Assembly: GCA_947650285.1 (NCBI GenBank)
Contig: CANTFL010000251.1
Span: 124,001-188,000 of the forward strand
Direction of reading: 5' to 3'
Source: Hyaloperonospora brassicae
Lineage: Eukaryota; Oomycota; Peronosporomycetes; Peronosporales; Peronosporaceae
DNA length: 64,000 nt
Shown here: positions 11,601 to 22,100 of the stretch, piece after piece
Position numbering within the stretch: position 1 is the first letter of the stretch
Layout: every line of letters starts with the position of its first letter
Program-made: the position numbers and the translations under genes
The notes under the pieces: model-generated
What the model saw: only the letters and a program-made list of their open reading frames with translations
What the model was told of the DNA's origin: nothing
The model's database searches: none

Positions 11601-12790
11601 AAAATTGGTGATGCAATGTGCCTGCAAAAGATATCAACAAAATCAGCGGAGCGTATTCGCACAGCAAGATTGAGGTACGAGACTTGAAAGGCGGCGACGA
11701 AGGATAAGCCGAATGAAGGACTTCCGCACGACAATGGAGTAAGGGCAAGTAAAATTGCCAATCGTTGCCTTACCCCGAGCAACGTTCAGGCAGCGGCTGA
11801 ACGGGGAGGCAAGCAAGAGACTAGGGCTTGTCACATCAATGATTAGCCTTTGCTTTGTCGTAAGATTGCAAGTGTGCTCTGACTGAATCGAAAATGCGAG
11901 CGCATGAATGCATGTCTCGTATCAAGCCGTGCATTTACCATATTCGAGCATTGGATCATCTGCTTACGTGCTCGTGCCACACGACGCTGACCGGCCTGGG
12001 GATAAGGGCAATACAGATAACCGTTTCTTTCAGGGATAAGTACAGACAATATGGGATAAAGTTTTACAGTACACATGAAAACGCTCGCAAACAAGGTCTC
12101 CTGATGTCAAGATCGAGGGATCGATACTCGTCTAGGATCCTCATAGCTGTAGCCAATATCCATATAGCTCGCACGTCGTCGCTTTTCTCTTGATAACGAG
12201 AGTCGCGATAGTCCAGATACAACTTATCTTATAAACTTCAACCATCTGCGACAATCGTAGAAGACCATGCAGAGAATGGTCGGTGCATCGGTACTCAACG
12301 ATGCAACTATTGTTACAGTTATTGCAAATCTTAACTATATCCATAATTCATCCAGATGAGTATAATTGGATGTCAACCTTTATCTGAGCGGAAAAGAATG
12401 ACGGGGCTACATGTGGTTGCGGCGAGCAATAAAATTATGAGTGAGCGTGCGTCTAGTTGTGGCGATCTCGTATACAGTGATAGCATACCTGCTCACGTCG
12501 AACGTAATGATTCAGGTCAATTAATTTACAGGACTTTTGGTTGTGGCTGAAAGTGATGAAATGATGTCTATTCGAAACCTCTCTTCGTCAACTCAGCCTT
12601 CCTATCACATCGAAATTCGATCGAGAAGTAGCGTTAATCAGGCGCGGCATATTGATGACACAATTGTAGATATGGAACATCGACAGTAGCGGAAGTACAT
12701 CCGAAGAAGCACATCAGTTGCGAAAGTCTTAGAGAAGAGTCGGACCGATAAAAGCTAGTCGATAGATGGATCTTTTTGTGAATACGACGC
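8668..12790. other. No supported gene
   Basis: The first ~100 bases upstream of the START gene hold short GACA/GGAC-type simple repeats (about 8700-8740) and are the likely promoter. Between 9370 and 10190 the minus strand has several overlapping open frames of coding-like composition, but none shows a domain and they are broken against each other. The rest is AT-rich sequence with no feature I can support. Confidence 0.5.
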
Positions 12791-14150
12791 ATACAGGGTT
12801 ACTGCACAATGATGGAAAGGCCATGCGTGCTAGTGACGCTAACCTACTTCGCATTTGTAGATGATCTGAATGCTAGAAGTCCATGTATCAAGGGGAATGC
12901 TCTAGTACAAATAACTGGACTCAAAGACGATCGAGTAAGTACTTGTATAAATTTGTACAGCTCAGCTTCCACACGACACGAAGTCAAGCTAGACGATGTG
13001 AGTATACAATATTAAAATTGGACCATTACGTGTATATATTTCGATTCTAAACACGTCTCATGGCATTCGGATGATGGCAAGACCGGAGTGGACTTTGCTG
13101 AAACCTTCCCCCCAATGGCTCGCGTGACAAGGTTTCTACTAGCTATTCTTCCCGGTCGTGAAGCGCGGGCTCGGTGGTATGGAGACGTCGTGATATAGCC
13201 TACATTTATACCACTATAACAGTTTGAAATATTCGTGCTCCACTCATGGCGCATATGCAAGCGTACAGATCGTGTCTATGGACTACGAAAGCGTTTTACG
13301 GGCTCCGCCGAGATGAGCGTGAATGGAATGACATATTCGATATATGAATGACAACATGCGGGTATCAGATATGCGCAAGTGTACCGTAATTTACCGACAA
13401 TACTGGTACGAATGGCACGATTGTGCTGGTTCTGCTTTATGATGGCCACATCCTGCTCAATACGATGAGTAGTGCTCGTGTATCTCGCGACACGCACACG
13501 TCCAAACTTGGCATGTGCAGTTGGTCAATTCAGCCGATTGCGGCCGACTTACTGACGCAACATTGAGGCTGTCTAAAGGACGCCTTACGCTATCAGCTGG
13601 GCTAATCAAACATGGTATCACATTCACTTGCGTGGATCCGACCCAACAGCTCAAAATCGATGCAAAACGGATCTGCGATAGCGTCTTGGCACCGGATAAC
13701 ACTGACCGAGAGATTGCTAGAGGAGATGCTATAATGATTGCTGATCATGCTACGTAAGGGTCTTCGAAACGACAGCCAATGATTTCCTTGTCGACGGCTG
13801 AGGCTGAACTTGTGGCAGCTTGTCAAACAACAGTCGAAGCAGTCGGCGAGAAAGTATTATGTGTGAAGTACTGTCAGATATGCTGGTTGAGATGAGCAAT
13901 TGTATCGATATTCAATGCGCGTTGGTGAAGGCAACAAACACGACTACTTAAGTCGAATAGGCACGTCTGGCTAAGAAGGCATTTTGTCCGTGAATCGTTC
14001 AGTCGCAATAGAAGTATCCTACATAAGGTTGCGAGCGTGGCAATCCCGCTCAAATGATTACAAACGTACTTACCAACAGACGTCTAGGGCGTTCATCCAG
14101 TCTTATTGGTCTGCAATCACAGATCGTGCGAGATGATGATCTCGAGAAAG
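12790..14150 (+). mobile_element. Ty1/Copia pol relic (RT to RNase H)
   Basis: Read on the plus strand through many frameshifts and stops, Copia landmarks appear in order: a RFKxRL-like block near 13040, KTGVDFAETFPPMARVT near 13085 (compare the Copia GVDYxETFxPVxR block), VYGLRKAFYGLRR-like sequence near 13280 (compare SLYGLKQAPRxW), then SSKRQPMISLSTAEAELVAA near 13770-13820, the Copia RNase H signature, and HFVRESF near 13985 (compare KHIxxRYHFVR). The Copia order and motifs are clear, but the copy is ancient and cannot encode protein. Its LTRs were not found. Confidence 0.85.
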
Positions 14151-14323
14151 GTTAGTTACAGCCAGTACTCAGGTGACGATTCGCAAGCGATTAAACAGAT
14201 AAAATAATAGATGATGATATTTGGGCAATCGGTCCCTTTTTGTAACGGTGTTACACGTCGGTTGATAACCTACACATGTGTGGTTTACATCGAAGATGAG
14301 ATCCCATTGAAGGCAATATTATA

Positions 14324-14412
14324 GGGGAAATAAAAATGCCCCTATTGATCATGAAAATAAATGCCTCCGATAATTGAAAACAAAAAATGCCTCATGTCCT
14401 AGAATGCTCAAG
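14324..14412 (+). repeat. Left terminal inverted repeat, three ~28-bp units
   Basis: The arm is built of three direct sub-units, each centred on an (A/T)-rich core next to TGCCCC, TGCCTC and TGCCTC. Its reverse complement aligns along its whole length with 15393-15486. Confidence 0.8.
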
Positions 14413-14649
14413 TTAATGTGACACACATAAAACCACACGTCCTTAATCATTTTTGTGCTCTCATTAATGGCCGAAACCAACCGTGCCCTGTTTGGGAAGC
14501 CACGGAGAGGGTTCTGCCGCGGGCGTGCTGCACTTGCAGCCACCAGTTACAGGCGTAGACGCGAGAAATGAGGATGTAAACGCGTCTTGTGCTAAGAGCC
14601 GCGGCCGATGGTACGAAGACGTTTATCATCTGTCGCGGCCGTAAACACA

Positions 14650-15000
14650 GTCAGTCGGTGCTAATGTTGTTGATATGAATGTTATTGCTTTTGTTGCTGT
14701 TGTTTCAGTTGCTATTGTTGATGTTGTTGCTGTTGTTGCTGCTGGGGTCGTTGTAGGTGCTGCGGTTGCTATTAATGTTGTTCTACATGTGGGATCGCAT
14801 TTCCGCGCCCACCGGCGTTTATGCGTCGACATGGCCCATCGCCGTTCCACAGCGGACGACGTCGACGCTTGCTGAGTCCGTTCCGACGCCGGAAGAGTTC
14901 GAGTAGCAGTCGCAGTCGGACTTCGAGTTACTGTCGGACTACGAGTCGCAGTCGGAGCTTAAGTCGTAGACGCAGTAGCCGGATCATCCGCAGATGGCGA
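14650..15000 (+). repeat. Low-complexity interior of the transposon: TTG-rich then CGAGT/CAGTCG-rich
   Basis: 14680-14780 is a GTT/GCT trinucleotide-rich run. 14885-14985 is a run of AGTCGCAGTCGG-like units that reads on the plus strand as an Arg/Ser-rich stretch (RSRSLSRRRSSR and similar). No start, stop or splice context makes it a convincing gene. It may be captured host sequence or simple-repeat expansion. Confidence 0.5.
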
Positions 15001-15392
15001 TGCAGTCGCGTGTGGCAGAGGTAAAGACACGAGATGCAGTCATTGCAGTTAATGGGGTCGCGTGCACGAACGCCCGCAACACGCGCGTGCTGGTTCTCAA
15101 TTGCGAACAGTGTACGTGTACGCGTGCGTGTGTGCAGCTAGAAGATGACGAGTGTGGTGCTGCTCCAACCGAGCTGCATTTTAGACTAATGACACGTTTT
15201 ATTATAACGAAGGCATTTGAGCAACATGCACTCTGCATTGCCAGCACCTACTGTGAGGGGTAAGAGTATGTTTGTCTCGCTCATACAAATTTTGTTGAGA
15301 TCCACCATAACCAGAACCAAAACTTGTATCGATGTGCTGTGCTTGAGTTAATTAATGTGTGGCGGCATCATTATTTTCGACATCAAATGCCA

Positions 15393-15486
15393 TTTGAGTA
15401 TAATAGGACATGGGGCATTTTTTATTTTCCAATTATCTGGGGTATTATTTATTTTCGCGATAAAATGGGGCATTATTTGTTCTCCC
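15393..15486 (-). repeat. Right terminal inverted repeat, three ~28-bp units
   Basis: Sub-units begin at about 15410, 15437 and 15465, each starting TGGGG(C/T)ATT followed by a TTATTTTC-type core. The outermost bases are CTCCC, followed by the AATATTAAA flank. Confidence 0.8.
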
Positions 15487-15956
15487 AATATTAAAAACCA
15501 TCGTTAGCTGTTGGGGCTGACGCGTGTCAGACGCCAGAAACAAGTTCGTATTAAAACGTACTAATTTGAGCATTAGTGTCTAGATTAGGTACGATAGGTT
15601 ACTGTGTCTTTCCGCATTAAAATCAATTGAAGTTTAGTTGTCCTGTTGAAATTTTAGAGGCACGTGCCTTCTTGAGGCGTCTTAGGTCGTAATAGAGTCA
15701 AGTCTTGTTAAGACATAGGCTCCTTAGATCACTGTGCAGCCAGTTTACTGAATCGTTTGGTCCCTTGAACAAGGATCCTAAGATTTGATCTCGTTGACGA
15801 GAGACACGACGACGTGGATGTTGCGGACACCACGGACTCTATGTTCTCACATGCTAATCTGCTTGCTCAAAGTATTTATCGTGGATTAGACTTGTATGCT
15901 TAATATGAAGGATAGTTCCAATACATCATTGCAGTATGAGCCTGGACTTCGCACGA

Positions 15957-16712
15957 GAATCTTGACAGCCGTCATCAGGATGCCCCCATCCGTCGTCGAT
16001 CTATTTGCACACCTCCTTATTCGATGTCCAGTGGTTTGCGGGTTTTGGATTTCCTCATTCATATCCATTTATCTCCTGTTGAGCATCACATAGCTATTGG
16101 CACGCTAGATTTTATTAAATAAAATAGATTTGATGTATTTGTGTAAAAGATCAGTAGAGAGACACTTTAACACTACGTCTCATCGTATAGAATACAACGA
16201 TACTGCCAGGGCGACAGTCACACATTATCGAAATGCCAAATTGAAGATGTAGGCTCAATTCAAGAGATCCAACGTGTCCTTACGATCACACGATAAACAA
16301 CACTGTCAGGTCACGATAGATGCGTCAGCGCATCGATTCTTTGTTTGAAAAACGACTGTCGACATCTACAGATCAACAGATTTACTATAAATGATACAAG
16401 AAAGGCAATTAAGAAAAAATAAGTAAACGTATGATACTGAGCGCAGGCCTTGTATATTCGGTCGAATGGGGTACGTCTCCGGGTGTCATTCTCAATCATT
16501 TAGTGTTATCTCATCTTCTAGTGTGCTCTGTTTATATACTGGTGCGAATTTCTTGCTCTCATCTTGTGATGCTATTTTATCTTCTAGATGAATCGGTGCA
16601 TTATTGTGTAACCAATTCTTATCGACGGTAGCCTAGAAATTGCGTATACCTCGACCATATGCTACAAGATTCGAAGACAATGTATCTGGGAGGCTCACTT
16701 TATGTATGAATA
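15957..16712. other. No supported gene
   Basis: AT-rich sequence between the family-A LTR relic and the family-B LTR. Only short open frames without domains are present. Confidence 0.5.
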
Positions 16713-17147
16713 TGTGGTGGAGCGGGGTTCATAATATTTCTGATGTGATCCCGCCTCTCCACCGGTGCCCAGACGACCGACTATCGGAGTAGGGTACTCC
16801 GTTTCCGTGCTTGATTCCTTCCTCGTCTTGTGTAACCGTCGGTGGGGCGGGTTGCACTCTTCTCGATGGACTTGTGTCGATGCCTAGCTTGACCGTAGGT
16901 TGGGGATGGGGTGATCGCGTGGAAATCCTCACTTTATCACTGGTTACTTGAGGTACTCGATATGAGATAGTCGGATCTCGTTGAGATCGCCCTTTCCAAA
17001 TGTAGATCTTGATCTGCTTGACCTCCTGACGACTTGAGCCATCTCGCGATCTTGATCCCCTTTTCGTTCTTGCTGCGTCCTCTAGCAGTTGGCTTGCTGT
17101 TTGTGAGAGTTCTTATATGCACCTGGCCAAACAGTCTGGGTGCGACA
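16713..17147 (-). repeat. Family-B LTR (3' LTR of the deletion derivative)
   Basis: On the minus strand it runs TGTCGCACCCAG ... CTCCACCACA, a TG...CA repeat of 435 bp. A TATA-like CATATAAGAAC lies about 30 bp from its 5' end, as expected for an LTR promoter. Flanking pentamers (GAATA and CTTAG) do not match, and similarity to the second copy continues inward past 17147, both expected for an LTR still attached to internal sequence. Confidence 0.7.
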
Positions 17148-17377
17148 CTTAGGTAGACGGAGCTTGGTTCTTGATCGTCGGGAGGCCAAAGATCCTGCCC
17201 GGAAGAAGCGACGCGTGTCTTTTGAAGCTAAATCACACTCTGTTTAATGTTAGCCAACCATTCTGCTAAATCATACGATAATAGCCTATCTCTACAGGAG
17301 GTACTTGCCACATGTCGCCAGTCAAGCACCCGTGTCTCTTGCACACCGTTGGTCCCTTGATTTATCCCCTACCCCTG

Positions 17378-17545
17378 ACTTGGATCTGGATCCTGTATCC
17401 CACTCTTGATCCGGATCCACCTTGGCTAGGACCCCGATTCCGGATCCTTCAATAGTGGTTCTTGATCCTCTCTTGTTCCGGATGCCTGGATCCCCTCCCA
17501 GCTGGATCACCTCTCAAGTTGGATTCCTTCTCAGACCGGATCCTG
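17378..17545. repeat. GGATCC-rich region inside the family-B derivative
   Basis: About a dozen GATCC or GGATCC words in 170 bases, at irregular spacing. The matching position in the larger family-B copy holds a clean 19-bp tandem array of the same word, so this is probably the same array decayed. Confidence 0.6.
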
Positions 17546-18426
17546 TACTGAGTCAGGTGTGGCAGTTGTGATCCACCCAGCCAATTCGTACTGAAATGGG
17601 GTCTATTGGTAATCTCTTCTTCAGCTTTTCTTCAACTCTGGTTCGCTTCTCCACAAATATACACTCTTTGACATGCGCCTTTTGTAGAGCAAACAAAGGA
17701 GTCACATCTGCATTTGCCGTCGGTAGTCAGACGCACGAAATCATCGGCAAGTGATCATGTAAGCGTAAATCTTCATCTCCATGTACAAAGACGTAATAAG
17801 ATCCTTACCATGGTGTGTGGCGCACATATCAGTGTTAATACATGCAAGGTAGGTAAGTGATACCGTCAAAAGTCTAGACGTTTTAGGTTCAGCTATTACA
17901 AGCTTACTGAATGATGTGGTGCTGTACACCGATAAGAACGTGAACACTGTCCATATAGGTAGAAGAAATTATTTCGTCCCTCAAATCGTTTCGATCATCA
18001 TGTGAGTCACTTTTGGCAAGAGGAGATGTCCTCATTACCGGCTATAGCGCTTGACAGCGACTTGGTTAGCGATTTCATATCGACGAGACGTATGGTATAC
18101 TGTAGTAGTAAGTCAAATCTGTGGCAATACAGTCTCAACGTAACAATACAACAATCGTCGAGCTAGTCTGCGCAGTTGGGCTTTTACGTCGGGTAGATAC
18201 CCTTCTGCGATTCGCTCCTTCGGATTCAGTTGTGGCTCTCGCCTAGCTGAGTACCTTCAACCGCTCAGAGTCTTTTCCAGAAGACTGCCTGAGCTCAGCA
18301 TCTTCCGCTCCTCCAATCCTGTGACCTCGTACCAATGGGTAGACGTCGGCGTTTTCACGCTTTTACCGGTCACCGGGCGCAGTATACGCCCGACTAGAAG
18401 ACTTATGGTGTCCTTGGTTCAAGACC

Positions 18427-18599
18427 CACCGGCTCGTCGCTTGGCGAGCCTTTGGACAGTGCCGTCTATTTGGTCACTGGCTTGCCGTTCGAGAGTCTTA
18501 AAGCGGTGCCGTCGATGGGGTCACCTACTCGCCGCGCGACGAGACTTAAAACGGTGCCGTCTCCTGGGTCCACTGGCTCGCCGTGCGACGGTACTGATC
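18427..18599. repeat. 48-bp tandem repeat, about 3.6 units, in the family-B 5' region
   Basis: Units start at 18427, 18475, 18522 and 18571, each beginning CAC(C/T)GGCT(C/T)G or similar and containing GGTGCCGTC. The other family-B copy has about 2.6 more diverged units from 63682, so copy number varies between elements. Confidence 0.8.
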
Positions 18600-18897
18600 T
18601 TTCGCTGGAAGCGAGTAATGCCCATCCCGGGCCGACTTAACTCTTGGCGCTTCCAATCGAGAACTCTACAAGCTATGCTCCTCGAGGCTCGACAGCAGGC
18701 ATAATCCAGCCCACACAGGGACTTACCTCAAAAGTGTCTATGAAATAACAAACACGTGTCTTGGACTTGAAAAATTCTGCTCCGTATTGATTATCTCCTA
18801 TTATCGCCCTGCTTTCGAAAGAGACTCCTGAATGGTTCTCCTTCATCCCCTTCGTCGTCCTATACCAATACCTAGTGGGATGGACTGGTAATCAACT

Positions 18898-18990
18898 TGC
18901 ATTCTCGTCGGGTCTTCCCACATCAAATCTTGGCTCGTCGAGTCTTCGCTCATCGATTCTTGGCCCGTCGAGTCTTGGCTCGTCGGATCT
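18898..18990. repeat. 15-bp tandem repeat (CTCGTCGAGTCTTGG type)
   Basis: Five to six imperfect units between the family-B 5' region and unrelated DNA; probably still part of the element's leader or lost 5' LTR. Confidence 0.6.
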
Positions 18991-19100
18991 CGATGTGCTC
19001 TGGCTTCCCTCGTTCGGGTTAGTCACTCCTATAATCAAGTGGAAAGTAGGAAATATCACGTTCGAAATTCCCTACACCACATACCCCTCATACAGTTCGA

Positions 19101-22100
19101 ATGCTTAACAGGAGTGCACCGATACTTCGTTGAAGATCGGACGTTGGCGAAAAGGGTAGCAGCACAACTAAAATATCCATGCTGTGTACACTACTTTTCT
19201 ATACCGTCCATAACTTGATACCACACGAATGGGATGGCCGCCTTTTCGGTTGAGCTCATTTACTGCATCAATGTTACTTTTTACGAAAAAGTACCTCTTG
19301 TGTTCGACCAAAGATGCTAGTCTGCTTGTCGCTGCTTTCTATCGCTGATGCTGAATGCACGAAATCAACAATGTTTGTTGTGACCACTAAATAAAGCGGA
19401 TGGTAGGTCATCAACATAGGCTCGTCGATTTGTGTCTGAGCGTCAGCATTCGTAAAAATGATACAGTCCCACAACGTGACAGATGACTCGAAGGGACCTT
19501 TCGCTTTACGACTGGATCGAACATCGAGCACGGTATCCGATCAGTATGCTGCATTCACAGCATAGTCGGTCTTTCTGTATTCGCACAGTGTAGCGGTAAT
19601 TGCGTCGTGGAAGGATCGCAATGAACAGCAAATGGGCCATTGCTTTACAATAATCCTCCGGATGAACAATGGAGTTGTAAAACCTGACAGTGGTGTCGAC
19701 GCGGGAAGTGCCAAAAGAGAGGTGCAGATTACGACAATTATACATGAAGAACAACAATAACCAAAGTTTGCCACGATCCCGAGCATGTGTTAATTCTGAC
19801 TTGCCGTGCATATCGTCGGTTTCGTTCTTGTATGTATCAACCTCGCAATATGTATTTTCATCTTGCACATCTTCCACTGTTGCTCTTCTTGTAGCATTTC
19901 GTGTTATACTTGTTTGTCTTCGTTTATCTTGTCGGCAGTCTTTATTACCCAACACAACTGAAACTGCATCGTAGACGTTCGTGACTCACATACATCTGTC
20001 TATCTTATTGCAGCCACTATAGAGTGACCGGCAAGATCACGAATTCGCACCACTCGCTCACGAAGAGTATGTGACCCTTTTCTTTGTTGTGCAGTATTCC
20101 GATCGTGACTGATGCGGTATGTATGTTAGCACAGAATACAACGTGATTGGCGCACAGATGTCGATGACGGCAAATCATAGCACTGTTAGGTGAGACAAAT
20201 GCGTGATGAAGAGTAAGGTAAAATGTCGCGTCCGCCACGTGTGGTCGCCTTTTCAACTGCCGTCATCACAGAAGAGGAAGAAAAGTGAGTGCGAAATGAG
20301 ATACGTAGCGGCTGCCTAGAGTGCGATGATGAATCGGTAAGCGCAAATACAAGTCTTTTGTCAGCGCATGAACTACAGAGGCCTGACGCTAACGAACTCA
20401 AGACGCTACAGCGGGTGAAATCGATCCCTTTCGCGCGTCAATGTTTAATTGCAAAGCATCTTCTCACTCGGCACATACTGACAGTGTCTGCCGCAGAGCT
20501 TGCAACGACGTCAATTAATGACACCCATCCTATCAAGTACCGGATAGGTATTTGCTCGAGAACAAAAATCCTTCAGTTTGTCTAGCTCTATAACTACCTT
20601 TTTCAGCGCTGAAACAACGCGTTCCAGACACGCTTCGACTTCAATTATCTATGCATAGTGCATAGATAGCTAGCAACAAGCACTGCGAGTCCATCTTTAC
20701 CCCGAGACATCCCGTCAAAATGTTCGCAATATTCTTCCTGCACACCATCGCACGATATTATGTTGCTTATAACTCAATGTTGTAAAAATGCCTGAAATCC
20801 ATTTTGTCAAGTCCCAGCATTGTATACACATCGTCAGTAAGCGCCCCCACCTAGATTTCTGTCATTTTATGACTCTATATTCTTGCATCGGAAAAGCAAT
20901 TTTCTTGATCGATGATTCTAAAGCCCCCGAAACTTTTGCTTCTTCATGGCTCTTCGTCAGCGGCCTGATTCAGCGTAGGGCCGGTCTCCTCCCACCAGTG
21001 TTAGCAGTCTATATCTGGCTGTAGTGCCTTGATCGATTGAGATTCGGGTTTATATAAAAAAGTACAAGCAGGGTGTAATATCTTCAAAGTCGAGCGAGCA
21101 CGGAAAGCTGACATTTCTTTCTCCTTGCACCGCTTCGAGACTAATTTAAGCAGGTAAGTTGAATGACTGCCAGTATATCACTTGTATGTTCCATCAGTTC
21201 GATAGGCACGTTTGTCACAGCGCCGACTCCGTACTTGGACTCGTACCGTATAAGAAACTACACTTGCCAAAAAGCGATCCAGAAGAACTCGATTAAATGG
21301 CTTTACAAGCACGTTGTATCTACGCCATCATTTGTGCTTGTTGAGCGCAAACAGTCGCCACAGCTAGGCCATAACGATGGTGCTCAGGATATCTTGACTT
21401 TTCCAATCGAGTTGTCAAATGCGACAAACACCCGCTCTTCGCTGTTTTTCCTGCCAAGATTCATGACGCTATTTTGTGCGAAAACGGCGTCGTGGAAGGA
21501 GTTAATGGGTTCCAGGTCGTCGATAGCCGTGATCGGGAGACCACATACTCTGGTAGAAATCTTGAGATGGGCGAAAATGGCCGCGACTGCGATGATATCA
21601 AAGCGCGTGGTGGGGGGTGTTCAGCCGGTCATCGATGAGTAGGTGCGATATGCGATAGGGCACAGACCTAAGTCCATCTGATTTACAGCGCAGGGCTATC
21701 GACGTAAGTTCTGGCATTAGTCCATACTTCGCGGCTCTTATCGGCGCTGCTCCTTGTTTGCTGGAAGCCGAAATTTTTACACCATGCCGCGTACTCCTCA
21801 AATCTCCGATCGTGTACAGGGCGGTTAGCTGTCGTAGCTGCAGTTTATAATGGCTCTTAATTACTAAGCATGACTGTACGACGGGCTCGGCGAGCTGCAA
21901 ACAATGAAATCTACTGTCGGTCCTTCTGAGGAGCTTTTTGTGATCTCGACACAGCGCCATGATCACGAACTGCAAAGGCTGACGGTACTGAGCAACTTTT
22001 CAGGCTTCGTTAGTAGCTTTTGAGCGTACTGTGTAGAGCGTGATCTATGTCTATGCAGTTTGCCTGTCGGACCGAAAGGTGCTCGTCCGCAGAAAGCTAC

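Larger units (their letters stand above)
14324..15486. mobile_element. Non-autonomous DNA transposon, Mutator-like, 1163 bp
   Basis: Inverted arms of about 90 bp (14324-14412 and 15393-15486) bound the element; the right arm reads TGGGGCATTTTTTATTTTCC and similar, the left is its reverse complement with scattered differences. Flanks are AATATTATA on the left and AATATTAAA on the right, a 9-bp duplication with one mismatch, the size made by Mutator-like transposases. The interior has no transposase. The insertion site is confirmed by the uninterrupted family-A LTR at 3234-3806, which continues across the junction. Family assignment rests on arm length and duplication size only. Confidence 0.75.
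14241..15956 (+). repeat. Family-A Gypsy LTR relic, split by a DNA transposon
   Basis: Starts TGTAACGG at 14241 and matches, in reverse orientation, the 5' LTR at 3234-3806: the segment up to 14323 (TGTAACGG, ACACGTCG, GTGTGGT, GATCCC and ATATT blocks in order), then from 15487 on the blocks GGCACGTGCC, TTGAGGCGTCTT, CTGAATCGTTTGGTCCC, AAAGTATTT and GCCTG..TTCG, ending near 15956. With the 1.2-kb insert removed it is about 0.57 kb, the same length as the other copy. No Gypsy gag follows, so it is a solo or isolated LTR. It lies just downstream of the Copia relic. Confidence 0.8.
16713..19100 (-). mobile_element. Deletion derivative of the second Gypsy family (family B)
   Basis: Two blocks match the larger element at the right end of the window. 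Block 1 (16713 to about 17260) matches 59041 to about 59580 and contains the 3' LTR. Block 2 (about 18050 to 18830, weaker from 17740) matches about 63300 to 64000 and contains the start of gag and the 5' untranslated region. Most of pol, present at 60.1-62.6 kb in the other copy, is missing between them. Both copies are in the same (minus) orientation. No 5' LTR was recognised to the right, so the right limit is approximate. Confidence 0.75.
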
